Source: Sinorhizobium fredii USDA 205 (lineage in GTDB: Bacteria > Pseudomonadota > Alphaproteobacteria > Rhizobiales > Rhizobiaceae). From it: a stretch of 56,729 nucleotides of DNA. The position numbers were made by a program, and so were the translations under genes. Each line of letters starts with the position of its first letter. Within the stretch, counting starts at the first letter, position 1. Shown piece after piece: positions 16,348 through 24,553 of the stretch. The stretch spans positions 1 through 56,729 of the forward strand of contig NZ_AUTC01000149.1 of NCBI RefSeq assembly GCF_001461695.1, in the 5' to 3' direction. The notes under the pieces were generated by a model. The model was given only the letters and a program-made list of their open reading frames with translations, made no database searches and was not told the DNA's origin.

Positions 16348-17175
16348 TTAGGCAGCGTTCTTGCGGGCGAGCCGCGCCTTGATGCTCGCCACATCGGCCC
16401 GCGGCGTGGCCGCAAACAGCGTCTTCGTATAGCTGTGCTGCGGATTGGAAAACACCTCGTCCCGGCTGCCGTACTCGACGGCCTCGCCGTAATACATCAC
16501 CATCACGTCGTCGGCGATGTAGCGCACCACCGAGAGGTCGTGGCTGATGAAGACATAGGTGAGCTTGAACTCGTCCTGCAGATCGGCGAGCAGGTTCAGC
16601 ACCTGGGCCTGGACGGAGAGATCGAGTGCCGAAACGGGCTCGTCCAGCACCAGCAGCTTCGGGTTCAGCATCAGGGCGCGGGCAATCGCGATGCGCTGCC
16701 GCTGGCCGCCGGAGAACATGTGCGGATAGCGGTTGTAATGCTTCTCCTCGAGGCCGACCTTCTTCAGCATCGTCATCGCCCGGTCGCGGCGCTCGCCGGC
16801 GGGGACTTTGGTGTTGATGACGAGCGGTTCGGCAAGGATATCGCCGATCTTCTGGCGCGGATTGAGAGAGCCGTAGGGATTCTGGAAGACGATCTGCACC
16901 TTGCGGCGCATCTCCGAGGTCAGGCCCTCGCGGGCGATATCGACTTTCCTGCCATCGATCAGCAGCTCTCCCGCCGTCGCCGGGTCGATGAGTGTGATGA
17001 TGCGTCCGAGCGTCGACTTGCCGCAGCCGCTTTCGCCGACGATCGCCAGCGTCTTGCCCTCGTCGACGGCAAAGCTGACGCCCTTCAGCGCATGAACGGT
17101 ACGCGCCTTGCGGAACAGGCTGCCGGGAATGTGATAGTCGCGCACCAGGCTACGGGCTTCGAGAACGTGGGTCAT
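16348..17175 (-). CDS. dppF: dipeptide ABC transporter ATP-binding protein DppF
   Basis: The 275-residue ATPase has Walker A GESGCGKST (about residues 47-55), signature FSGGQRQRIAIARAL and Walker B LLVLDEPVSALD. The C-terminal oligopeptide-transporter extension is present (YTKTLFAATPRAD). It energises peptide import together with DppD. It overlaps dppD by the ATGA pattern and is last in the dppABCDF order on this strand. Confidence 0.92.
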   Translation of the reverse strand: MTHVLEARSLVRDYHIPGSLFRKARTVHALKGVSFAVDEGKTLAIVGESGCGKSTLGRIITLIDPATAGELLIDGRKVDIAREGLTSEMRRKVQIVFQNPYGSLNPRQKIGDILAEPLVINTKVPAGERRDRAMTMLKKVGLEEKHYNRYPHMFSGGQRQRIAIARALMLNPKLLVLDEPVSALDLSVQAQVLNLLADLQDEFKLTYVFISHDLSVVRYIADDVMVMYYGEAVEYGSRDEVFSNPQHSYTKTLFAATPRADVASIKARLARKNAA

Positions 17176-18026
17176 CGAGCGGCTCCCTCGAGCGTCTGCT
17201 GCTCACTGAAGAGTTCGGAGATCGTCGGCAACCGGTCCCCCGTCGCATTTTCCGGCAGCGCAGCGAGAAGCGCCCGCGTGTAGTTGCTCTTCGGCGCCTC
17301 GAACAGCGACAGCACATCCGCCTCCTCGATCTTGCGGCCCTTATACTGAACGACGACGCGATCGGCGGTTTCCGCGACGACGCCCATATTGTGGGTGATC
17401 ATGATCAGGCCCATGCGGTATTCCTGCTGCAGCTTCATCAGAAGGTCGAGAATCTGCTTCTGGATCGTCACGTCGAGCGCGGTCGTCGGCTCGTCGGCAA
17501 TGAGGAGCTTCGGATTGCAGGCAAGGGCGATCGCGATCATCACGCGCTGGCATTGCCCGCCGGACATCTGATGCGGATAATGCCCGAGCCGTTCGGCCGG
17601 ATCGGGTATGCCGACGGCCTCGAAGAGCTCGATGGCGCGCTTGCGCCGCGCCGCCCGGTCGAGGCCCATGTGGATGCGCAGCACTTCCTCGATCTGGAAA
17701 CCGACCGTGAAACACGGATTGAGGCTGGCGATCGGCTCCTGGAAGATCATCGCAATGTCCTTGCCAATGATCTTGCGGCGCTCGGCCGACGGCATTTTCA
17801 GAAGGTCCCGCCCGTTGAAGGCGAGCTTGTCGGCGGTCACCTTCGCGGTCCAGGGCAGAAGCCCCATCGCCGCAAGCATGGACACGGACTTGCCGGAGCC
17901 GGACTCTCCGACGATCGCCAGGACCTCGCCCTCATGGACCTTGAGCGATACGCCGTCGACGGCCCGGAAGGGCCCTGTTGCCGTCTGGAATTCGACGACG
18001 AGATTTTCGATTTCAAGAAGCGCCAT
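17172..18026 (-). CDS. dppD: dipeptide ABC transporter ATP-binding protein DppD
   Basis: The 284-residue ATPase has Walker A GESGSGKS (about residues 40-47), signature MSGGQCQRVMIAIAL and Walker B LLIADEPTTALDVT. It ends with the oligopeptide/dipeptide C-terminal domain (NYTRALLAALPE). It pairs with DppF as the second ATPase. It overlaps dppF by 4 bp and lies 1 bp after dppC, so translation is coupled. Confidence 0.92.
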   Translation of the reverse strand: MALLEIENLVVEFQTATGPFRAVDGVSLKVHEGEVLAIVGESGSGKSVSMLAAMGLLPWTAKVTADKLAFNGRDLLKMPSAERRKIIGKDIAMIFQEPIASLNPCFTVGFQIEEVLRIHMGLDRAARRKRAIELFEAVGIPDPAERLGHYPHQMSGGQCQRVMIAIALACNPKLLIADEPTTALDVTIQKQILDLLMKLQQEYRMGLIMITHNMGVVAETADRVVVQYKGRKIEEADVLSLFEAPKSNYTRALLAALPENATGDRLPTISELFSEQQTLEGAAR

Positions 18027-18027
18027 G

Positions 18028-18936
18028 TCAGGACCTCTTCAGCTTGGGGTCGAGAGCATCACGCAGTCCATCGCCCAACAGGTTGATTGCCAGCACGGTC
18101 AGGAGGATCGCGAGACCTGGGAGCGTCACCACCCACCAGGCGCGAAGAATGAATTCACGGGCTTCCGCCAGCATCGTTCCCCATTCCGGCGTCGGCGGTT
18201 GCGCGCCCATGCCAAGGAAGCCGAGCGCCGCGGCGTCGAGAATGGCGCTCGAAAAGGAAAGCGTCGCCTGGACGATGAGCGGTGCCATGCAGTTCGGCAG
18301 GATCGTCCTGAACATCAGCCTCAGGTGCCCCGCTCCTGCGACCTTCGCAGCGACGACGTAATCACGGGTCTTCTCCGTCATCACGGCCGCACGCGTCAGC
18401 CGAACGAAGTGCGGCTGGAAGACCAGCGCGATGGCGATCATCGCATTGGTGAGACCCGGCCCGAGCACCGCCACCAGGACAAGCGCCAGGAGCAGCGACG
18501 GAAAGGCCAGAATGATGTCCATCATCCGCATGATGACGGTATCGACCCATCCGCGGAAATAGCCGGCGATGACGCCGAGCAGAATGCCGCTGCTCAGCGA
18601 CAATGTGGTCACGATCACGCCGACGAACAGCGAGAAGCGCGTGCCGTAGATAAGGCGGGACAGCATGTCGCGGCCCACCGCATCGGTTCCGAGCAGGAAT
18701 TCGAGGCGACCGCCCTCCTGCCAGAACGGCGGCAGCAATACCGCCTCACGGAACTGGACGGTCGGATCATGCGGTGCCACGAGCGGAGCGCATAGGGCAA
18801 GTACGACCAGGAACAGGAAGAAGAAGAGGCCGATGACGGCGCCGCGGTTCTCAGAGAAATAGTACCAGAATTCGGCGAGTCGCGCCCGGCGGGACGGATC
18901 GGTCGATATGGGGCTTGCTGCGGTAACTTCGGTCAT
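18028..18936 (-). CDS. dppC: dipeptide ABC transporter permease DppC
   Basis: The 302-residue protein has an N-terminal OppC-type segment (FWYYFSENRGAVIGLFFFLFLVVLAL), the LLGTDAVGRDMLSRLIYGTR motif and five further helices. The EAA-like loop is VAAKVAGAGHLRLMFRTILPN. It forms the membrane channel with DppB and lies 10 bp after dppB. Confidence 0.92.
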   Translation of the reverse strand: MTEVTAASPISTDPSRRARLAEFWYYFSENRGAVIGLFFFLFLVVLALCAPLVAPHDPTVQFREAVLLPPFWQEGGRLEFLLGTDAVGRDMLSRLIYGTRFSLFVGVIVTTLSLSSGILLGVIAGYFRGWVDTVIMRMMDIILAFPSLLLALVLVAVLGPGLTNAMIAIALVFQPHFVRLTRAAVMTEKTRDYVVAAKVAGAGHLRLMFRTILPNCMAPLIVQATLSFSSAILDAAALGFLGMGAQPPTPEWGTMLAEAREFILRAWWVVTLPGLAILLTVLAINLLGDGLRDALDPKLKRS

Positions 18937-18946
18937 ATCGCCCTCC

Positions 18947-19951
18947 TCAATGCCGGATGCGGGGGTTGATCAGCCCGTAGAGCAGATCGACGGCGAGGTT
19001 CACCAGCATGATGACAGCGGCAATGATCAGCAGGCCGCCCTGGATGACGGCGTAGTCGCGCCGGAATACCGAATCGACCATCCATTTGCCGATGCCCGGC
19101 CAGGAGAAGATCGTTTCCGTCAGGATGGCGCCCGCCAGCATCACGCCGATCTGCAAGCCGATCGTGGTGACGACCGGGATCATGGCGTTGCGCAAGGCAT
19201 GGATGCCGACCACCCGGAAGGTGGGAAGCCCCTTGGCACGTGCGGTGCGGACATAGTCTTCCGAAAGCACTTCGAGCATCGCCGAACGGGTTTGGCGCGC
19301 AATGACGGCAAGCGGAATGGTGCCGAGCACGATCGTCGGCAGGATCAGATGGCTGAAGGCGGACCCGAACGCCCCCTCCTGCCCTGACAGCAACGAATCG
19401 ATCAACATGAAGCCGGTGACCGACGGAAAGAAGAACATCAGCGAGATACGCCCGGACACCGGCGTCCACTGCAATATGCCGGAGACGACGATGATCAGCA
19501 GCAGGCCCCACCAGAAGATCGGCATGGAAAAGCCGACCAGCGCGGTGCCCATGATCAGCTGGTCCAGGATCGATCCCCGCTTGATCGCCGCAATCACGCC
19601 GGCCGGAATACCGACGACGACGGCGAAGATGATGGCGCACAGCGAAAGCTCGACGGTTGCCGGGAACAGCTCCAGGAATTGATCGATCACCGGCTTCTTG
19701 GTGACGATCGATATGCCGAAATCGCCATGAAGGACGCCCCATAGATAATCCAGGTATTGCACGACGATGTGCCGGTCAAAGCCGAGTTGGTGGGAAATCT
19801 CTGCATGCCGCTCCGGCGACATGACCCGTTCGCCGGACAGCAGCGCCACGGGATCGCCCGGAAGCAGGCGGATGAAGGAGAAGGCAATGATCGAGACCCC
19901 GATAAAGGTCGGGATCAGCACTGCCAAACGCCCCAGCAAGAATCGAAACAT
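18947..19951 (-). CDS. dppB: dipeptide ABC transporter permease DppB
   Basis: The 334-residue permease has the OppB-type N-terminus (FRFLLGRLAVLIPTFIGVSIIAF), LGFDRHIVVQYLDYLWGVLHGDFG, and the coupling loop YVRTARAKGLPTFRVVGIHALRNA. I selected the ATG at 19951 over a TTG six bases upstream, because GAGG is properly spaced from it. It follows dppA after about 110 bp containing a hairpin. Confidence 0.92.
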   Translation of the reverse strand: MFRFLLGRLAVLIPTFIGVSIIAFSFIRLLPGDPVALLSGERVMSPERHAEISHQLGFDRHIVVQYLDYLWGVLHGDFGISIVTKKPVIDQFLELFPATVELSLCAIIFAVVVGIPAGVIAAIKRGSILDQLIMGTALVGFSMPIFWWGLLLIIVVSGILQWTPVSGRISLMFFFPSVTGFMLIDSLLSGQEGAFGSAFSHLILPTIVLGTIPLAVIARQTRSAMLEVLSEDYVRTARAKGLPTFRVVGIHALRNAMIPVVTTIGLQIGVMLAGAILTETIFSWPGIGKWMVDSVFRRDYAVIQGGLLIIAAVIMLVNLAVDLLYGLINPRIRH

Positions 19952-20010
19952 AGTCAAACCTCATGCCATCACCGCCGCAGCCTCGTTGCTGCAGCACTGG
20001 CAAAAAGGAA

Positions 20011-20045
20011 GAGGGGCGCTCGCCCAACGGCAAACGCCCCCTTCG
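20011..20045 (-). terminator. attenuator-like terminator after dppA
   Basis: In the minus-strand transcript GGGGGCG pairs with CGCCCC across a loop of about 16 nt, followed by TTCCTTTTT. Its position between dppA and dppB suggests partial termination, giving more binding protein than permease. That is common for this operon type. Confidence 0.65.
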
Positions 20046-20060
20046 GGTCAGTCGGTAAGA

Positions 20061-21656
20061 TTACTCTACAATATCAACGCCGTCGAAAGCAAAGTCGCCG
20101 AGCGGGCTCTGTACGAAGCCTTCGACATTCTTGCGCATCGGCACGATCGAGAGCGAGTGGTCAAGCGTTGCCCAGGGCGCTTCCTTCTTGAACACGGCCT
20201 GAGCCTGTTGGTAGAGCTTGGTGCGCTCTGCAACGTCAGAGGCTTCCTTGGCCTTGGTGACCAGATCGTCGAACTCCTTGTTGCACCACTGGGCGCGGTT
20301 GTTACCGCCGACGGCATCGCAGCCGAGCAGCGTGTCGAGGAAGTTGTCCGGGTCGCCATTGTCACCGGTCCAGCCAAGGATCACCGCACCATCGCGGGCC
20401 TTGTCCTTGGACTTCTCGAGATATTCGGCCCATTCGTAGGAGACGATCTCGACCTTCACACCGACCTTGGCAAAGTCGGCCTGCATCAGCTCGGCGGCGC
20501 GACGTGCGTTGAGCATGTACGGCCGCGCGACCGGCATTGCCCAGACCTTCATCGACAGGTCCTTGACGCCGGCGTCCTCCAGCATCTTCTTCGCCACCTC
20601 CGGCTCGTAGGTGTCGTCGGCGATCGTGTCATCGTAAGACCACATCGTCGGCGGGATCGGGTTCGACGCCGGCGTCGCCTGCCCCTGGAAGACGGCGTCG
20701 ACGATCGCCTGCTTGTTGATCGCCTTGTTCAGCGCCTTGCGGACCTCGGGCTTGTCGAAGGGAGCCTGCGTGGTGTTGTAGGCGAGATAGGCGACGTTGA
20801 GGCCGGCCTGTTCCATCACCTTGAGGTTCGGATCAGCCTTCATCGCCTCGACGTCCGCCGCGTTCGGATAGGGCATCAGGTGGCATTCGCCTGCCTGAAG
20901 CTTCTGGAACCGGACGGCCGCATCGGTGGTGATCGAGAAGACCAGATCGTCGATCTTCTGCTTCCCGCCCCAGTAGTCCGGATGGGCCTTGTAACGGATG
21001 ACCGCATCCTGCTGATAGCCGACGAAGGAGAACGGACCGGTGCCGAGCGGCATCTGGTTCAGCTGGTTCATCTTGCCTTCAGCCTGCAGCTTGTCGGCAT
21101 ATTCCTTGGACATGATCGAAGCGAAGGGCATGGCCAGGTTCGCGAGGAACGGCGCTTCCTTGCGCTTCAGCTTGATCTTGACCGTCATGTCGTCGACCTT
21201 CTCGATCGACTCGAGCAGTTCCGGCAGCCCCATGCCGGCGAAATATTCCCAGGAACCGCCGGTCACATAGCCGTGCCACGCATTGTCGGACTTCCACTGG
21301 CGCTCGAGCGAGAAGATCACGTCGTCGGCGTTCAGCTCGCGGCTCGGCGTGAAGAACTCGGTCGTCTGGAACTTGACGCCAGGACGAAGCTTGAAGGTGT
21401 ATTCGAGGCCATCGTCGGAAATCGTCCAGCTTTCGGCAAGCCCGGGCTCGGTTTCGGTTGTGCCCTTCTTGAATTCGAGCAGACGGTTATAGACGGTGTG
21501 CGCGGCAGCGTCGAACGTGGTACCGGCCGTATAGAGGCCCGGGTCAAAGCCCTCCGGCGAGCCTTCCGAGCAATAGACGAACGTTTTCGACCAGGCAGTG
21601 CCGGCCATCAGCGTGGCAAGCGCCGTCGCTGCGAAGAGAGTCGTGAGCTTTTTCAT
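20061..21656 (-). CDS. dppA: dipeptide-binding periplasmic protein DppA
   Basis: The 531-residue SBP family 5 protein has a Sec signal peptide (MKKLTTLFAATALATLMAGTAWS). The mature N-terminus KTFVYCSEGSPEGFDPGLYTAGTTFDA is characteristic of DppA. It captures di- and tripeptides (possibly also aminolevulinate or haem in relatives) for DppBCDF. The longer upstream extension in this frame is not credible. The first gene of the operon lies between rirA and dppB on the same strand. Confidence 0.93.
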   Translation of the reverse strand: MKKLTTLFAATALATLMAGTAWSKTFVYCSEGSPEGFDPGLYTAGTTFDAAAHTVYNRLLEFKKGTTETEPGLAESWTISDDGLEYTFKLRPGVKFQTTEFFTPSRELNADDVIFSLERQWKSDNAWHGYVTGGSWEYFAGMGLPELLESIEKVDDMTVKIKLKRKEAPFLANLAMPFASIMSKEYADKLQAEGKMNQLNQMPLGTGPFSFVGYQQDAVIRYKAHPDYWGGKQKIDDLVFSITTDAAVRFQKLQAGECHLMPYPNAADVEAMKADPNLKVMEQAGLNVAYLAYNTTQAPFDKPEVRKALNKAINKQAIVDAVFQGQATPASNPIPPTMWSYDDTIADDTYEPEVAKKMLEDAGVKDLSMKVWAMPVARPYMLNARRAAELMQADFAKVGVKVEIVSYEWAEYLEKSKDKARDGAVILGWTGDNGDPDNFLDTLLGCDAVGGNNRAQWCNKEFDDLVTKAKEASDVAERTKLYQQAQAVFKKEAPWATLDHSLSIVPMRKNVEGFVQSPLGDFAFDGVDIVE

Positions 21657-21921
21657 GAGCTTGCTTCCCAGATTTGTTTTTTGTTCTCGTATTGTTTTCG
21701 ACCGCGGCGAGAAATTTTCCATCCGGTCAAGGACGGATGGAACGACATTTGTCGTCGCAATGCAATAACTCGCTTCAGAAATTTGTCTATGCGAAAAATT
21801 CTTCCACAGGTAGAGGGTCGGCCCGACAGCGATCCGGGCGGCGGCCAAGCGGCCTTGCACGCCGATTCGCCCTCACCGGTGGAACGGGCGCCGGGAAAAA
21901 TCGAAAATCACGGCACAAAAA

Positions 21922-21946
21922 AGCGCGGAGAACGGGCCTCCGCGCT
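21922..21946 (-). terminator. Rho-independent terminator of rirA
   Basis: A perfect 9-bp stem (AGCGCGGAG/CTCCGCGCT) is followed in the minus-strand transcript by a run of six T residues. It lies 22 bp after the rirA stop. Confidence 0.85.
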
Positions 21947-21967
21947 ACGCTTGCTGGAATGAAAATT

Positions 21968-22432
21968 TCAGGCGGCGGACGTCTGCGGCCGCGGGCCGGT
22001 GTCCAGCCCCAGAAGGAAGTTGATCTGCGGTCGCGCCTTGACGAGATCGTCGATCGAATAGCCCTTGAGCACATCGAAGAAGGCGTTCAACGCCTTGCGC
22101 AATGCGGCATTGAGGCCGCAGCTATCGACCAGGGGGCAATCGATCTCGCCAGCCTCGAAACATTCAGCCATGGCGAAGCTGTCCTCGGTCACCTTGACCA
22201 CGTCGAAGAGGCTGATCTCCGAGGCCGGCTTCGGCAGCCGTACGCCGCCATTGCGGCCGCGCACGGTTTCGACCAGGCCCGCCCTGGTCAAGGGCTGCAA
22301 AATCTTGAACAGAAACAGCTCGGAAACGCCGTAAGCCTTGGCGATCTCAGGAATGCGGCTGAGCTTCTCGCCATTCGCAGCACAGTACATCAGCATGCGA
22401 ACTGCGTAGTTTGTTTGCTTCGTCAGACGCAT
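21968..22432 (-). CDS. rirA: iron-responsive Rrf2 regulator RirA
   Basis: The 154-residue Rrf2 protein has an N-terminal winged helix (MRLTKQTNYAVRMLMYCAAN, SRIPEIAKAYGVSELFLFKIL, GRNGGVRL). The three [Fe-S] ligands are C91, C99 and C105. RirA is the global iron repressor of rhizobia, binding iron-responsive operators when iron is sufficient. I used the second of two tandem ATG codons, as in known RirA sequences. It is divergent from the iron-binding protein gene at 22617; the shared gap holds a strong Irr-box-like palindrome. Confidence 0.93.
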   Translation of the reverse strand: MRLTKQTNYAVRMLMYCAANGEKLSRIPEIAKAYGVSELFLFKILQPLTRAGLVETVRGRNGGVRLPKPASEISLFDVVKVTEDSFAMAECFEAGEIDCPLVDSCGLNAALRKALNAFFDVLKGYSIDDLVKARPQINFLLGLDTGPRPQTSAA

Positions 22433-22485
22433 CATTCACTCCAGAATTGAGAAATTCGTCCCTCTTCATATAGGACGGAACGTAG

Positions 22486-22502
22486 TTTGGAACAATTCCA
22501 AA
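22486..22502. promoter_or_regulatory. candidate Irr box (ICE-like palindrome)
   Basis: TTTGGAA-CAA-TTCCAAA is a 7-3-7 inverted repeat close to the Irr box of rhizobia (TTTAGAA-N3-TTCTAAA, recalled from knowledge of the family). It lies 54 bp upstream of rirA and 115 bp upstream of fbpA. TGAC-N8-GGTTA at about 22571-22586 weakly resembles a RirA operator (TGA-N9-TCA) but is not convincing. Confidence 0.55.
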
Positions 22503-22616
22503 ATAGGAAAAATTCACGAAGGCTTTACTTCGCCGTTTCGCCGTTGACTGTCGCTCTCCTGGTGTAGAAATATGACTCTCTTGGTTAACTTATAAGCACC
22601 ACACGGAGAGAACACC

Positions 22617-23660
22617 ATGCTTGCCTCAAAAACGTTGATCGGCAGCCTGTCGGTCGCGGCGGCTTTCCTAGCCCTCACTGCGCCCGCCCGGGCCGATGGC
22701 GAGGTCAACATCTATTCCTACCGCCAGCCCGATCTCATTCAGCCGCTGCTCGATGCCTTCACCAAGGAGACCGGCATCACCGCCAATGTGCTCTTCCTCG
22801 ACAAGGGCCTGGTCGAGCGCATCCAGGCGGAAGGCGCGAATTCTCCGGCCGACGTCATTCTGACCGTCGACATCAGTCGCCTGACCGAGGCGAAGGACGC
22901 CGGCGTGACCCAGCCGCTCGTCAATGAGACGATCAACAAGGACATCCCGGCGCATTTCCGCGATCCGGACGGCAACTGGTTCGGCCTGACGACCCGCGGT
23001 CGCGTCGTCTATGCCTCGAAGGAACGCGTGCCGCAGAACGACATCACCTACGAGGAACTTGCCGACCCGAAATGGAAGGGCAAGTTTTGCACCCGCGACG
23101 GCCAGCACTCCTACAATATCGGCCTGTTCGCCTCGATGATCGCGCATCACGGCGAGGCGGAGACGGAGAAGTGGCTGACGGGGATCAGGGACAATCTCTC
23201 CAAGAAGCCCGACGGCGGCGACCGTGATCAGGCAAAGGCGATCTTTGCCGGCGAATGCGATATCGCGCTCGGCAACAGCTACTATGTCGGTCTGATGCTG
23301 ACGAACGAGAAGGAGCCACAGCAGAAGGAATGGGCTTCGGCCATCAAGGTCCTCTTCCCGAACGCCAAGGATCGTGGCACGCATGTCAACATCTCCGGCA
23401 TGGCGCTCGCGAAGAACGCCCCGAACAAGGAGAATGCGGTCAAGCTGATGGAATTCCTGTCGGCGGGCGAAGCGCAGAAGATCTATGCCGAACAGGTCTT
23501 CGAATATCCGGTGCTTCCGGGCGCCGAGCCGTCGGACGTCGTCAAGTCCTTTGGAACGATCAAGCCGGACTCGCTGCCGCTTGCCGAGATTGCGGCAAAC
23601 CGCAAGAAGGCGTCGGAACTCGTCGACAAGGTCGGATACAACGACGGTCCGCAAGATTAA
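22617..23660 (+). CDS. fbpA: ferric iron ABC transporter substrate-binding protein
   Basis: The 347-residue protein has a Sec signal peptide (cleavage ARA|DGEVNIYSYRQPDL). It has the FbpA/FutA family layout, including the tyrosine pair ALGNSYYVG that coordinates Fe(III), and AADVILTVDISRL-like loops. It should bind ferric iron in the periplasm for an FbpBC-type importer not encoded nearby. GGAGAGAACACC precedes the ATG. Divergence from rirA implies iron control. Confidence 0.9.
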   Translation: MLASKTLIGSLSVAAAFLALTAPARADGEVNIYSYRQPDLIQPLLDAFTKETGITANVLFLDKGLVERIQAEGANSPADVILTVDISRLTEAKDAGVTQPLVNETINKDIPAHFRDPDGNWFGLTTRGRVVYASKERVPQNDITYEELADPKWKGKFCTRDGQHSYNIGLFASMIAHHGEAETEKWLTGIRDNLSKKPDGGDRDQAKAIFAGECDIALGNSYYVGLMLTNEKEPQQKEWASAIKVLFPNAKDRGTHVNISGMALAKNAPNKENAVKLMEFLSAGEAQKIYAEQVFEYPVLPGAEPSDVVKSFGTIKPDSLPLAEIAANRKKASELVDKVGYNDGPQD

Positions 23661-23707
23661 TGCATGTCGCCCAAAAGTGCGCAGCGGTTTTGGGATAACG
23701 ACATGCA
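23661..23707. repeat. palindromic repeat 3' of fbpA
   Basis: TGCATGTCG at 23661-23669 pairs with CGACATGCA at 23699-23707, with inner CCCAAAA/TTTTGGG arms. It immediately follows the fbpA stop and belongs to a repeat type common in rhizobial intergenic DNA (from general knowledge). It may terminate or protect the fbpA transcript. Confidence 0.65.
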
Positions 23708-23760
23708 TAGAAACATGAACCTAAAGCGCGCCGCGTGAATATATTTGAATGCGACGCGCT

Positions 23761-23867
23761 CTACAGCGCCGCGCGCCTTATCAGGCGCGCAAAGGTCGCT
23801 GTAGCACTTTGAAGTGCTGCATGTCTTTGTCCTTAAATCGAGGTCGATTTAAGGAGACATGCAGTAG
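23761..23867. repeat. RIME-like intergenic element, copy 4
   Basis: Nearly identical to 15695-15801 and in the same orientation, with two hairpin modules. Confidence 0.9.
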
Positions 23868-23888
23868 GCGTTCATTGCCAGTCAAGAG

Positions 23889-23913
23889 AACAGCGGGCGC
23901 AATGCCCGCTGTT
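23889..23913 (+). terminator. Rho-independent terminator
   Basis: A 10-bp AACAGCGGGC/GCCCGCTGTT stem with GCAAT loop and trailing TTCGTTT. It probably ends transcripts from the fbpA side. Confidence 0.65.
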
Positions 23914-24049
23914 TTCGTTTGAGCCGCTCGCCCGATTCCCGCCACCACCGCCGCTGCGGACGAAGGCGCATTGACGGGCCGATCCAACGGTAGGATTCTT
24001 GAGCCCTTGAAATCGCATGTGCCCGAAGCGGCCTCGATCGGAGGGGAAA

Positions 24050-24553
24050 TTGGAAGAGACGAATGACAAGAGCCAGCTCGAGATGGTCGTGCTGATGACA
24101 CCCGACATGGCGAACTTCAGCGGCAAGGTGCATGGCGGCGCGCTCCTCAATCTCCTCGACCGGGTCGCCTTCTCCTGCGCCTCGCGCTACTCGAAGCAAT
24201 ACGCGGTGACGCTCTCCGTCGACCAGGTGGTCTTCCGCCAGCCGATCCATGTCGGCGAGCTGGTGCACTTTCGGGCTTCCATCAACTTTGCCGGCCGGAC
24301 GTCGATGGAGGTCGGCATCCGGGTCGAAGCGGAGAACATTCGCAGCGGCGAACGCAGGCACACGAACTCCTGCTACTTCACCATGGTCGCCGTCGATGCG
24401 GAAGGACGGCCGACGAGCGTGCCGCCCTACCGGCCGGAGCCCGGTATCAGGGAACGCCGTCACCGCGCCGCCGAGGTCAGACGGGAACTGCGCCGGGAAT
24501 TCGAGGAGCGTTTCCGGGCTGCCGGATCGACGGCCGGTTCCAGTGAAGTTTAA
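24050..24553 (+). CDS. acyl-CoA thioesterase (hotdog fold)
   Basis: The 167-residue protein contains the YciA/Acot hotdog signature: MVVLMTPDMANFSGKVHGGALLNLLDRVAFSCASRYS, with the active-site region N-x-x-G-x-V-H-G-G, then VTLSVDQVVFRQPIHVGELVHF. It hydrolyses acyl-CoA to free acid and CoA. I prefer the TTG at 24050, five bases after GGAGG; an ATG at 24017 in the same frame is an alternative without a ribosome site. The C-terminus is Arg/Glu-rich. It is convergent with the M48 protease gene, overlapping by 4 bp. Confidence 0.85.
   Translation: MEETNDKSQLEMVVLMTPDMANFSGKVHGGALLNLLDRVAFSCASRYSKQYAVTLSVDQVVFRQPIHVGELVHFRASINFAGRTSMEVGIRVEAENIRSGERRHTNSCYFTMVAVDAEGRPTSVPPYRPEPGIRERRHRAAEVRRELRREFEERFRAAGSTAGSSEV

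Noticed and set aside
19767..21962. 731-codon plus-strand frame opposite dppA and the start of dppB
   Set aside because: The frame is antisense to well-supported dpp genes and has no recognisable domain.
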